Source of the DNA: Catonia carolina
Lineage: Eukaryota > Arthropoda > Insecta > Hemiptera > Achilidae
Direction: 5' to 3'
Assembly (NCBI GenBank): GCA_035578175.1
Contig: JAQMRL010000004.1
Span: 42,675,401-42,739,400 of the forward strand
Length of the DNA stretch: 64,000 bases
The translations under genes were made by a program, and so were the position numbers. Under the pieces are notes generated by a model that saw only the letters and a program-made list of their open reading frames with translations, was not told the origin of the DNA and made no database searches. Below are positions 24,955-36,340 of this stretch, one piece after another. Each line of letters starts with the position of its first letter. Within the stretch, counting starts at the first letter, position 1.

Positions 24955-25338
24955 ATGCCAATAACAGGGAGGTGGATTATTAAATTATTTGCACTTAATC
25001 TGTTTGTTCCAGAGCTACAAAAATAGTGTTGTTTCTTATCACATGGTCATTAAATTATAATATAACTGAACTATTAAAGAACAAAAGAGTTAAAAGTGTA
25101 AAATACACTAATTAAGAGTTATTTTCTTTGAGAGTTCTGAATTTCATTATACAGCCAGACCCTGAGGCGAGTGTAATTTGCAGGGTGGAAAGTAGATGCT
25201 TTTTGGAGGGCCTGTCATGCTGATAAGTATAATCTTACAATTCAGTAAGGAAGGCAATGGTAAACCATTTCACTCCTCGTTTTACTTAAAGCATCTAGAG
25301 GTTCAAACCAGACTTTTGGCTGATGACCTAAAAAAACA
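24955..25338 (+). repeat. Family 1 SINE-like element
   Basis: Full-length start ('atgccaataacag'), with an internal deletion around the 'gtgaatgaagtgaagg' segment. It ends 'cttttggctgatgacctaa'. Confidence 0.86.
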
Positions 25339-26239
25339 CATGCGTTAAATGATTACATACAAACTTGTTTTTACGTCAGGTTTTTAACTCTTACTAATTA
25401 TAAAAAAATTGAGATGGCGTTTTAAGTTCGTTTATGTATTTTAAAAACAATTTATTTTAAAATAAGATTAAAATAAAACACAAATATTATTTTAAAACTG
25501 CAAGGTTGTCATTTGCAATGTAGCATTAATTCCAGTGCACTTTTTTTAAATTAATACTCAGTACTGAACTTAATCCATGTTTCTAGAACATCGTTTAGTT
25601 GGGTTAGAGTTTTTCTTTTAATTTTATGTTTTAATAAAATAAAATTTATTATACAAACATTTTATTCTTGGTTTTAAAATTTAATATTTACTTCTCGTTT
25701 TGCTTTTAGTTAAAAGGATACATATTACCTTCCAAGAGGAAAGATTGTAAAGTTATCGTAAGAAACAAGTTAGCAAGTATAACAATTCAAAAGTAAGAAA
25801 AATGTTATACCGGGACTTGGGTTGGCTGTTTTCAAGAGAATTTAGGTGGAAAGTTAGTAGGTCCAGTATAAAACAAAAAGTCTCTTAAATTGTTTGTCGG
25901 GGTACGGCAGTTTATCATTCGAAACAAACTTGAGTCCCCGAGTCACTTACTAACAGTCAAAATTAATTTTAAGTGTCTAAAAGTTTACTTGCCTCTTTTA
26001 TTTCCCTATTTATTTAAGAGTAATAAGCTTGCTTTTCCTTGCAAGAAAATATTTCTTTACTTGTTTATTAAACGATTAACTATTTATTATTGTTTAACAA
26101 ATTATTTCGTATTTATTTTAAATTCTTCATTCACATTTTAGTGGTTTCAGTGCTGAAAAAACGTGTTACATTATGTTTTCTTTTTTCTAGTAGGAAATAT
26201 TTATAGGGATATTATTATAAGGAGTCTATAGAAAATCGT
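25339..26239. other. Unassigned intron sequence
   Basis: AT-rich. The 83-codon frame at 25890-26141 has no motif. Confidence 0.45.
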
Positions 26240-26687
26240 GGAATGGCTGTTTAATCTTCACTTGTGGCGGGTTAGGTGTCGTGTAGATTACTCTGAGAGC
26301 TGGCTGTACAGAGCGTTTACCGGCGTCGTGAAGGACTTATGAAGTTCGGTGGATGAACTCCTCCAGCCTGGGGTTGAGGTCGTAGTCGTGGACGGTTTTA
26401 TTATTGAAGTAGTAGTGGAGCTTGGAAATTTGTCTGACTATGCGGATGTAAAGGGTGAGGAGGGTTTTCTTTTGTTGATGGAGGAAAGGACGGGCCGCCA
26501 AACTGATGCACCGTAATGAAGGAAGGATCTGATGATAGCAGTGTAGATGAGGAGTTTAAGGGGATTTCTGAGAGAGCGAGAGCGTAGTAGGGGGAGAGTT
26601 TATAGAGTAAGACTCTGCCTTTTATGGTTTTTTTCTGTGACGTGGTTGCAGAAGGTTAGATGTCTGTCGAAGGAGATTCCAAGGCAT
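26240..26687 (-). pseudogene. LINE reverse-transcriptase C-terminal fragment (Jockey/CR1-like), broken
   Basis: Read on the minus strand with frame changes, the sequence gives LGISFDRHLTF, then HV, then RSFLHYGASVWRP. These match the post-catalytic 'YLG...LxFxxHI' and 'xYGxxVW' blocks of non-LTR reverse transcriptases. There are internal stops. It ends abruptly at a family 1 element, with 'cgatgcc' joined directly to the family's hairpin. Confidence 0.7.
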
Positions 26688-27066
26688 CGAAAGGCTGGTT
26701 TGAACCTCTAGAGGTTTTACTAAGTATATAAACGAGGAGTAAAGTGGTTTACTATTGCCTTCCTCGCTGAGTTGAAAAAGTATGCTCATCAGCAAGCCGG
26801 GCACTCTGAAAAGCATCTACTTTTCACCCTGCAAATGACAACTTCACTTCATTCACCATAAGGTCTGGCTGTATAGTGAAATTCATTACTTTTTGAAGAG
26901 ATAACTCTGACTCTTGTTTTTTACAGCACTAACTCTTCTGTTCTTAAATGCTTCAGTCATATAATTGAATGACCTTATGATGAGAAACAGAACTATTTTT
27001 TGTAGCTCTGGAACCAACAGATCGAGTGCAAGTAATTTAACACTCCACTTACCCCTTATGGGCATG
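26688..27066 (-). repeat. Family 1 SINE-like element, 3' tail missing
   Basis: The copy runs from within the terminal hairpin ('cgaaaggctggtttgaacc') to 'ccttatgggcatgc'. The last ~15 bp of the family (GATGACC plus tail) are absent exactly where the LINE fragment begins. Confidence 0.87.
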
Positions 27067-27630
27067 CTATATTCCCTATGTTTTCTTTAGACTAATACGA
27101 TAATGAGATTCTGTTCACAATAGCTTCATTGATTTTGCACTTGTTCATTAGAAACTATCAACTAGATTAAAAATACTGCCTTAAGAATCAAATCTAAGAC
27201 CTCAATATTATAAGTTTGTTTTATATTAGTGTGCAATTTTTGATGTTGTTTAGGTCATGAGCCTACCAATGTTACTACTACTGTACCGATGTCTACTCTA
27301 CTTGTGAGAATGGCCTACTCTACCAATGTTCCGGTCAAAATTTTTGTCTTGTATCAAAAGCTCCATATTACTTAAACAATGATACCTTACATTCCGATTT
27401 AAAAATTTCTTACGTTCTAGATTTTACCCAGTCATACTACGTACAACAGATTCTTTACTAAATAGTACTAAACCCAAACCCTTTAATTAAAGAACTTTTT
27501 TTTACATCCTGGGGCTCCAGCCCGACGCTTAAAAAGAAAATGGAATACAGAACTTCTCTAAGCTTCCATATTAAAATTGCAATGGAATAATAATTAAACA
27601 GTGGATAAACATTACCCTCCGTGTAATATA
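27067..27630. other. Unassigned intron sequence
   Basis: 27250-27330 has a locally repetitive 'tactctacc'/'aatgt' composition. Nothing further is recognised. Confidence 0.4.
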
Positions 27631-28330
27631 CAATCAAACTTCTGAAAAAAGGACACTCGCGGGACCAAAAAATTTGTCTGCTATTAAGAGGTGCCGCTAA
27701 TGAGAAATATGTGTACTACACAATTTTCTGTATTTTAATTATGTATTGCATAAGGTAACATTATGTATTGTAAGGTATTTAACAAGAATGTATAAAATGC
27801 ACACTATGTACGTTTATACAGTGAAAAGAAAATTGAATACATAAATTTGTGGTATATAATACATGTATATAAAATTACCAAAAAAGAAACTTACTATCTA
27901 ATATGTAATATAAACAATATGCATGCATGTACAGTACTTACAAGTAATCCAACATACCTTATGTATGTATTCCAGGATTATACATAAGTTGATTACACAA
28001 TTTACGCAATACTTACAGTAATAAAATCATTTTTTGTTTTTAAGAACATATGCTATTTATAAATTTAACCACATATGCACTCAATATTTTTAAACACATA
28101 TTTTTTCTGATCTTAAAATGTATACATACATTGTACTAACATTTTTTTGTGAACAAGTTTTGTCCGCTATCCAGAAATTTAATTTTCTAAACCATACAAA
28201 TTAACTGCTTGCGTCCGTTATGTGAAGGATCCGTTATAAGGAAATATTTTAGTATTGTGTCTTACGGGAAAATGCCGGGACTTTTAAAATTGTCCGAAAT
28301 CAGAAGTGTCCGTTAGTAGAAGTTTGATAT
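27631..28330. mobile_element. pogo/Tigger-like non-autonomous element
   Basis: The left end 'atcaaacttctgaaaaaagg' followed by 'acact' is matched in inverse at the right end ('gtccgttagtagaagtttgat'). Right-end phrases 'ttatgtgaaggatccgttat' and 'gtccgaaat' are typical of pogo-type inverted repeats. Both ends abut TA. The AT-rich interior encodes nothing. Confidence 0.65.
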
Positions 28331-28948
28331 ATATGTGTATACATATTTAAATTTTATTTTACGTACCTACCCAAAGATATACCACTGAGTATCAATCAAT
28401 CTTTTATTTTCCCTCCCTTTGTTTCATGATATTTGTTTATAAAGTATTTCTCATTTTCTGTAATGTATACTGTTGAAAATTCAAATAAAATTTTAAAATA
28501 CGTAAATTGTCTTTACAAGCTGCTACAGCATTATTGTTTGTCTTGTTTGTATAAGGAATTACCTTCAATTATTTAAAGAGGATTGAAATAAATTTAATAC
28601 ATAAAATTAACTTCAGTTTGTGAAAATTTAATTTTATAATAGTATCTAATAAAAGATTTTTGTTAAATTTTTAAGTACATAAATCGTTAGTCATTGAAAA
28701 CGAATGAAATATCTCGTGGGAAATGTTAGTTATTTAAAATTATGTTAAATATATTTTTAAGCAATTATTCGGTGAAGCATGTAAATTTCTCATATGAGCT
28801 ATATATATATATATATTATTTTTTATAACAGACATCTGTTAAATAAAATTCCCTGCTTTTCAACCTTGTTGAAACTTCGCTTAAAACAAGTTATGTCAGT
28901 CAGTGCCTGGCGGTGAAAAGTTTTAGTTACTTTTTATTTCTACTCGAA
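28331..28948. other. Unassigned AT-rich sequence with TA run
   Basis: A TA microsatellite lies at about 28800-28815. No exon recognised. Confidence 0.5.
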
Positions 28949-29160
28949 ATAATCTTGTGATAAATTAGAATTATAGACTTTTGCTTGGGCTTTTTTCATC
29001 GTTGTTACTTTTTTATCGATTTAATACTTTATGGTGTATCGATTCAGTTGTTTTGTTCGCTATATCGAGCTGTTACATACGGTAACATGAATAAAACTAA
29101 ACAGTTGTTTAGTTTTAATTTTATAAATTATTTTTGTTTGAATGAGAATTTTTTGTACTG
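28949..29160 (+). repeat. Repeat segment B, inverted relative to 31810-32205
   Basis: Blocks such as 'aataatcttgtgataaatt', 'cttgggcttttttcatcgtt', 'ggtgtatcgattcag' and 'gagctgttac' reappear as reverse complements in 31810-32205. There a SINE has been inserted into the segment. No coding sequence is recognised in the 84-codon frame 28985-29239. Confidence 0.75.
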
Positions 29161-29322
29161 TTATAAAGTTAATATAACTATTTTTTTGTTATCGGGATTA
29201 CCACCGTACAAAGTCGCTTCCCTAATCGGAGTTACTTAAAAATTCAAAGTAATTTTCGATCGACTGACTGAGAGGGTTGAACCGTAAAGCAATTTTTTAA
29301 ATTATTCTTTCTTGTAACCTCC

Positions 29323-29522
29323 TGTTGTTGTTTGGGTCATCTGTCGAAAGGCTATCTTGTATCTCTAGAGGCTTTACTGAGTAAATTGACGAGTGAGGTG
29401 GTTACTATGTCTTTCTTACTGAGTGGAAATCTAAGCTTGTCAGCATCCCAGGCTGTCTGAAAAAGATCAACTTTCCACCCTGCAAATGACACCTTCACTT
29501 TATCCACCACAGGGTCGGCTTG
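29323..29522 (-). repeat. Family 1 SINE-like element, truncated
   Basis: Only the 3' half of the family remains (tail, hairpin region, 'ttactgagtaaa' block, 'atgacaccttcactt' block). The stem is mutated ('ctgtcgaaaggct'). Confidence 0.82.
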
Positions 29523-29573
29523 TATGTAACGTATGTATAATATTACAGAGAATGATAGAGGCACATGTATAAT

Positions 29574-29667
29574 TATATGTCCCGTGAAAACTCGATTTCG
29601 AAAAATCGACATGAAAACAGTACTTTCTGTCCTATATGTTCATACAGGGCAAGAAAAAGTAAAAAGC
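29574..29667 (-). mobile_element. Family 2 element, 5'-end fragment
   Basis: Holds only 'gtgaaaactcgatttcg' to 'gggcaagaaaaagtaaaaag', which is the first ~95 bp of the family in reverse. It abuts the next family 2 copy with no spacer. Confidence 0.8.
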
Positions 29668-30560
29668 TGGTGTTTCACACAACTTTCTCTTGCTAATGCA
29701 AATAATGAACAATATAACTTTACATTAGTAATAAAACATTAGAAATAAACAAAAAACTAACCTCATTTTAATCATGAGTGAATGATGCAAAATGAAAACC
29801 AACCTCAGTTAGTTAAATAATACGGAAAATCACTCGTTCACGCTAAACTAGGCTCTATAGAGAAAAACGCTTAAAATAAAAGTTGTAGATCTTTTAATTT
29901 CCTATAAATTTAATTGTATACTTTTTTATCGTAAAATGCATACTACGGCCGATATATTAAATAGTCTATTGTTTTTAAATTTTCATGAAAAAAAAAACAG
30001 AAAATCACTAATTACTGCTAAACTAAGCGTTATACACAGAAATATTTGAAATAAAAGTTGCAGGTTTTTAAATTTTCTATAATTTAGATTATATACACTT
30101 TTGCCCTGAAATGTAAATTATGGCCGCAATCTTAAAAAACATTTTTTTCTACTAAAATTTCAGCAGACATGGCGCCTTCTGTATCATGTAGAGCATAAAA
30201 AATATGGTAAATAAGGCGATTTTAAAAAATTCGTAGGAACCGTTTTCATGAAAATCTCAAAAGAGTTAAAAAAATGAAACGAATAAACAAACTAATACTT
30301 TCCGTTGACCAATTTTGATGAAAATTTTCTTGTTAGATCCTCTGGTACCACCTAACTTAAATTTTAATTTTCTACTTCGTAAGACTTTCCGTTCTTGTAA
30401 TATTTTTTTCACCCATACAAACAAATCGCTAAACACTTGTTTTTTGTGTTCAGGGGGTCTGAAAACGTATATCCAGTGAAAACCCGATCGAGAAATCGAC
30501 GTGAAAACAAAACTTTCCTTCCCTATATACTTATATAGGGCAAAACAAAGTAAAAAATCG
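29668..30560 (-). mobile_element. Family 2 element, near full length
   Basis: Begins 'tggtgtttcacac' and ends 'agggcaaaacaaagtaaaaa'. The GT repeat position (about 30408-30425) has decayed to 'cacccatacaaacaaa'. Confidence 0.85.
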
Positions 30561-30601
30561 TGAAAATTTTGATATACTTACTTAAAGTTGTTATATATTT
30601 T

Positions 30602-30991
30602 TTGCCCATTACAGACAGGTTGAGTGATAAATTATTTACACTCAATCTGTTCGTTGCAGGTCTAAAATAAATAGTTCTGTTTCTTATCTCATGGTCAGCC
30701 AATTAAATGACTGAATCGTTTAAGAACTGAAGAGGCAGAGGTATAAAAGAGACTAATCAGAGTTATCTCTTCTAAAAGTAATGAATTTCATTATACAGCC
30801 AGACCCTGTGGTGACTGAAGTGAAAGCGTCATTTGCAGAGCGGAAAATGCTTTTCATATGGCCCGGCATGCTGATAAGCGTACTTTTCCACTCAGTGAGG
30901 AAGGCAATTGTAAATCTCCTCACTCGTAGTTTTACTTAGTAAAACCTTTACAGGTACAAACCAGCCTTTTGGCTGATGATCTAAACAACAA
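30602..30991 (+). repeat. Family 1 SINE-like element, full length
   Basis: From 'ttgcccattacagacagg' to 'ggctgatgatctaaacaaca'. It follows the family 2 copy at a gap of about 40 bp. Confidence 0.9.
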
Positions 30992-31654
30992 TATTATTTT
31001 AAATAATGTAAATTGATTTGTTTTGATGTAATTCGTGGTTTGTCCGAATGATAACGAATGAAGTTTCGTCATTCAATCTGGATTGTTACCCGATTACATC
31101 AATATTCTCAATAGTATTGGCGATACCTGATAGGATGATCAAATTATGTAATGTAGTATTCCATAACGTAATGATCTGTTCATTATATTTCAATTCCATT
31201 ATATAGTTAGGTATAAGCAGATATTGTTAACTCATGTAGTTACTCTAGTAGCAATCCGCTAACTCATGCGCCCGGGCTCCTTCTAATTATTGTTATTGAG
31301 CAGTCCCTAATCCATGACGATTAGTGGTAATGTGCAACTCTCCCTCACCAAGTTCCTATCTCGCTCTCATGCGACTCTGACGTCCATGCTTGTCTCTTTA
31401 TTCCATCATGGTGTGTGACCAATTATTGAATTATTAACCGCGACCATCCGCTTGCTACAATCAAACCTATCCATATCTATATCTAATATTGGGTGATATT
31501 TTCGTAATCGACTCAGACCTGTTCTCTGTTTACCATTCACCCACTCAATTTTGTTCTACCATTATCTGTCAGTTTGTATTAAACATTATTTGAATTGATT
31601 TGTTCATTATTTAAAGCCTCGTTTTGGAAATTTTGCTTTATTCGATAGAAAATC
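30992..31654. other. Unassigned intron sequence
   Basis: 31250-31480 is less AT-rich, but no exon or repeat was recognised. Confidence 0.4.
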
Positions 31655-31804
31655 TGTTAAAGAGGAAATGATAATTTGTAAATCTATATCGTATAAATTT
31701 GTACCTTTTCTATTGTGCCTGTACTACGCGCGGGGTTATTGCTAGCGTTAAAGGCGTCTTTTAACGGAGATTTATCGATTTTTACCCGTTTTTCTTGTAG
31801 TGCA
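31655..31804 (+). repeat. Direct repeat A, copy 1 (TG...CA ends)
   Basis: About 150 bp that begins TGTTAAAGAGG and ends GTAGTGCA. It is repeated in the same orientation at 32214-32364. Shared blocks: 'gaggaaatgataatttgtaa', 'ctgtactacgcgcggggtta' and 'ggagatttatcgatt'. Confidence 0.8.
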
Positions 31805-32213
31805 TTGTCTCATTGTAAAAATATTTAAAAAATTAGAACTAAACTACTATTTTATTTATGTTACCGTACGTAACAGCTCGATATATACATTTTTTTTTTT
31901 TTTTTTTTTTTTGGTTTTACGTCTAGACTGTTCTGCAATTTCTGCTTATGCAGACGGTGGATAATGATGATAATAATGAAAATGAGCGATGAGAAACTGC
32001 CAGACCTGACCGGGAATCGAACCCGGGACCTCGGCGTAGAAGCCTGTTACGCTAACCACGATGCCAACGAGCCGGCTAGGAACATATAGGGAAAAAACAA
32101 CTGATTCGATACACCATTTTTAAAGTATTAAATCGATAGAAGAGTAACAACGATGAAAAAAGCCCAACCAAAAGTCTATAAATCGAATTTATCACAAGAT
32201 TATTAAAAAAATC
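31805..32213 (-). repeat. Repeat segment B copy, interrupted by a SINE
   Basis: Reverse-complement match to 28949-29160, in two pieces (31805-31889 and about 32083-32205) separated by the tRNA-derived SINE. It lies between the two A repeats. Confidence 0.75.
31890..32082 (-). mobile_element. tRNA-derived SINE (group B) with poly(A) tail
   Basis: On the minus strand the head has 'gttagcgtaacaggc' (A box region) and 'gtcccgggttcgattcccgg' (B box). A body follows, ending in a run of about 23 A (T-run 31890-31912). The flanks share 'atata', consistent with a short target duplication inside segment B. The poly(A) is unusually long and clean, suggesting a young insertion. Confidence 0.88.
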
Positions 32214-32364
32214 TGTTAAGAGGAAATGATAATTTGTAAATGTATATTGTAAAAATTTGTACGTTTACTTTTGTACCTGTACTACGCGCGGGGTTATTGC
32301 TAGCCGTAAAAGGGTCTTTATCGGAGATTTATCGATTTTACCCGTTTTTGTTTGTTGTAGTCCA
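32214..32364 (+). repeat. Direct repeat A, copy 2 (TG...CA ends)
   Basis: Matches 31655-31804, beginning TGTTAAGAGG and ending GTAGTCCA. Small indels separate the copies (for example in the 'gctagc.gtaaa' part). Confidence 0.8.
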
Positions 32365-33794
32365 CACTTCACCCTAAAAAATACCAGTGCAGATTTTCTT
32401 TACTCTTTTGGAAAGTACGAAAATAAAATTTTTACATTAATGTAGTCACTCCTATTTCACCCTTTAAAATAATCATCAACTATTTCATTTATCCATGTCG
32501 AGAAGGTATTTTGATCAATGACTTATTGTAGGAAAAGTTTTCCTTTGATAAACCATGAATGTATTTATAAATGGGATGATGTTTTAGTGTGTAGTTGTTC
32601 GTGTTAAATTTTTATTGTATTTCATTGTATAATTAACTGTTGTGTTGAGTGGATATTTTAAGTCTTTGGGAAGTGAAGAATTTTGTATTATATTGCTTGG
32701 ATATTACGTTCTAAAAAAAAATTAGCAATTTTAATAACTCATTTTTCCTCCTAGTAGCTTTCATTTTCCAATTATATTTATACGTGTATCATAAAATGAT
32801 ACAACAATCGTACGGTGGGGGAAGTATTGTTCACATTCTGTTTCATCTCAGAAATAGATGCGAGGAACTTCCAAAATTTCAATCAATTGAACAATTACGG
32901 CTTGTAAAATATTTGTATCGAATTGGTGAAAGATTTTGCATTGTATTTTTAGCTTAAGGTATGAAAGTCAGTGGATTAGTTTTAATTTTTATATAATAGC
33001 TACAATAAATAATCAACATTTTCTAAGTAATAAGATGTTGTGACATACCTTGGCTGGGCAATGATATTTTAATGGAAGGCTCGTGAAGGAGTTTCGACAT
33101 TGTAATTAATTGCTTTTTAGTTATTCAGCTTGTTATAGATTGTTAGCGTATATTGTGTATTTTTTTATATGAAATATTATTTGTATTCTTTTCTTTGAAA
33201 AAGTACTATCTTGTTTTATTTCAAAAACCGGCTATTCATTTCTTTGTGAATCAGTGTTGTGTGCCCTGTAATGAAATGAAAATTAAAAACCGGTTTGTGA
33301 GTTAAGTATTGAAACAGTTTCTTCTGGACGTACTGATACCTTACAATATATAAAATTGATTTTAAGTAAGAATTTATTTATTTTTGAAGATGAATGGTTA
33401 TACTTTTAAATTTCGTTTAAAATTTACGTTTTTTAAAAACATTTTATACTAAATTTAATGTGTTAAGGTTTTGTTATTTACAAATAACCAGATCCTGAGA
33501 TAACACGGAATAAACTTTTCACAATATAGGGCCTATATGTTCTTTGTGTTTGAATTTTATTATTTTTATTGTGTATATATAATATTTATTCATTTGAACG
33601 TGCATATTAAATTAGATGCATAATTTTTCACAAGGAAGTTAATTTGCTGCAAAAATACGATATTATAATTTAATAAATTCATTCATTCACGTATTAAAGT
33701 GAAACGGAATGGTAAAACAAAATACTTTGTAGTAATTTAATTTACGAATGAATACCAGAATTTGTATTTGTTTTTGTAAATAATAAAAACAAGA
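32365..33794. other. Unassigned intron sequence
   Basis: AT-rich and featureless. No exon recognised. Confidence 0.5.
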
Positions 33795-34110
33795 AATAAG
33801 AGTGAAACGGTTGGCGAGTATCCAATCGGTGAGAACGGTACAAAAAGCACCAGCTGGCATAATACTGGAACAAGTTAAACAAACAAGTAAGCGTAGACTA
33901 TGTCTAAGATGTAGGGATAAAGCGAGAGGAAAATTTACAGTTAACGAAAGAAAAAGAGTGAGGGAGAAGGATAAATTAGGGGAATGATGAGATAAATGAA
34001 GAAAGAGAAAGGACAGTAAGTCTGACTTAATGGCAAAGTAAAACTAAGCATTCGTGGGTAGAGTTTATGCAAAGCTGATAACATGGATGATACTATGGGT
34101 GTTGTATAGT
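33795..34110 (+). pseudogene. Possible degraded LINE C-terminal fragment
   Basis: The frame 33802-33987 gives KRLASIQ, RTVQKAPAGII and a basic tail. Its spacing is loosely like the 'LxxxQR...YRTxS..A..V.AGxxP' region downstream of reverse transcriptase in some non-LTR elements. Similarity is weak and the frame is short, so noise is a real alternative. Confidence 0.22.
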
Positions 34111-34806
34111 AGAACAGTAAAAGATCATGGAATGACGAAAAGGATGTCGGGAAACTAGAATAGGGGACCCTAAGGACAAAGTAACAGAGGAACAGTTGCT
34201 CATGGAATACTCTTCACACAACAGCTTAGAAGTTAATCGGATTCTGCATCCCTTTTCCACGGCTAATAAGCTAAGATCTCTTGTCTAAATTTTAACTGTA
34301 ACTTATCTTATGAACTCCAAACATTCATTCATTCATTCTGTATTATATTAAATGTCCCTCCTTCTACTTTATCCACTATCGTCACGCCTTCCTCTCAACG
34401 TCTTAAACGTATATAGTAATGATTCTCCTACTTCTTTCTTATTTGCTTAAATCTTATGTTTCTTCTCTTTCCATCTAAAAATCCTTTTGTAATGAAAATA
34501 GTTTATTTGCTTTTAACACATATTTGTAGATGTTTCTTCCAGTCTAAATTATAATAGTCTGAGTTTCTACTTAACGCGCTCTATGATAAAAGGTACTGAC
34601 AACATTCTTGCCTTTAATCTTAGATTAAATTGCCTGTTTTGTTTTTCTTTTTTATCATTATATGTAATGGTTGTTAAAAGAATCAGTGAGTTTATCCAGT
34701 AATGTTTGTTAATGTTTTCTTTCTTCATATTGTTTCTATGACTACATAATAAAATAAAAAAATAGTTTTTACAGAACTATATATTATTTAAAATAAATAA
34801 AGAAAT
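34111..34806. other. Unassigned intron sequence
   Basis: Includes 'attcattcattcattct' near 34324. No assignable family. Confidence 0.45.
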
Positions 34807-35657
34807 GTGGTGTGAAGCACTACACAACTTTCTTTTGCCAACGCAAAAAATAATGAACAATATAACCTAACATTAGTAATAAAACATTAGAAATAAACAA
34901 AAAACTAACCCCAATAAACATAACCTTATTTTAATCATGAGTGAAAGAGCAAAATGAAAATCAACCCCAGTTTGGCTTAAAAATACGGAAAATCACTCTT
35001 TCACGCTAAACTAGGTTCTGTAGAAAAAATGCTCTAAATAAAGGTTGTAGATCTTTTTATTATCTATAAATTTGATTATATACACTCTTGTCGCAAAATG
35101 CATACTAAGGCTGAAATCTTAAAAAATCGATTTAAATCGATTTAAATTATACTATATACATTTTTGCGCTAAAATGCATATTAAAGCTGCAATCTTAAAA
35201 AAAACAACTTTTATACGAGAAAAAAACCACCCCAAGAATTTCAGCAGACATAGCGCCTACCCTTTACTGTAAAGCATTAAAAGCTTTTTAAATGTGGCGA
35301 TTAAAAAAAAATATATTGAAGCCTTTTTGTAAAAATTACAAAAAAGTGAAAAATGACACGAATTAACTACTTCTGGTTGACAGATTTTGATGAAAATGTT
35401 CGTGTCGGGTACTTTAGTGGTATCTAACTTAAGTTTCATGTTTCAAGTTCGTACGATGTTCCGTTCTTGAGATATTCTGTTCTCACAGACACACACACGC
35501 ATACACACGCACTCACACCAATCGCGAAAAACAAGTTTACTGGGTTCAGGTGGTCTGAAAACGTGTTGATCTAGTGAAAACTCGATTTCGAAAAATCGAT
35601 ATGAAAACAATATTTTCTTTTTAATTATTCACAAAGGCAAGAGAGAAAAATAAAAAA
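34807..35657 (-). mobile_element. Family 2 element, near full length
   Basis: Begins 'tggtgtgaagcac' and ends 'ggcaagagagaaaaataaaa'. The AC/GT microsatellite lies at about 35488-35518, inside the same landmarks as the other copies. The stop-bounded frame 35257-35439 is part of the shared non-coding sequence. Confidence 0.87.
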
Positions 35658-36082
35658 TTATCCCTTTTTCCTGATAATGTACCACAATTTGACTAATAGT
35701 TTTATTAGATTAACATTGCTAATAGTTATTAAAATTTGCGTAATTACTTAAGAAATTTCAGATTCATTTTCAATGTGTTAATTATAAAAATAGACAATTT
35801 AGAAATTGTCTGCTAATTAACTTTAACTTTATGTATTAAATACAAAATTCATTAACATATTTACTAATTCCCGCAAAGGGAATTAAAAAAATATTTTTGT
35901 TATAATAGACTATATGGATTCTTATCGCTGTTAATTTCCAATTTTGTCTGTAAGGTAAATCTAAAATTTTGAAACTTTTTAGTCTGTGGTGGTGGTCAAT
36001 ATTATCTGAAAGGTCAATTGCTAAAAGATTTTGATGACGTTCAAGTGTATTTTATCTAGAACAGTGTTTTTCAATTTCATCT
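35658..36082. other. Unassigned intron sequence
   Basis: AT-rich; nothing recognised. Confidence 0.45.
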
Positions 36083-36340
36083 TCTCACAATCAAGGATTA
36101 GGCTTCCGCCTATTCCGACTCACAACAGCGAGAAATTATTGAATTATTGCCATCTTTTGCGTGGCCTCCCAACATCTCTCCTCACCACCGATTTGTATTG
36201 CAAAACACTGAGGCAGATTCTTCCTTCAGATATTCTCTCTACGTACTCCCTCCATCGATTTCGATATTCTGCAATCTTCCCATTCAGGTTGTAAACATCC
36301 AGCACTGTTCTTATGTCCTCATTTCTTAGTTGGTGCTTAC
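36083..36340 (-). pseudogene. LINE 3'-end fragment, same family as 52830-53560
   Basis: On the minus strand it reads LRNEDIRTVLDVYNLNGKI, then EYRNRW, then a VGRPRKRW motif. This is the C-terminal tail common to a large group of insect non-LTR retrotransposons. Nucleotide blocks such as 'cctccatcgatttcgatatt' and 'atgtcctcatttcttagttg' are shared with 52985-53090. Truncated and broken. Confidence 0.72.
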
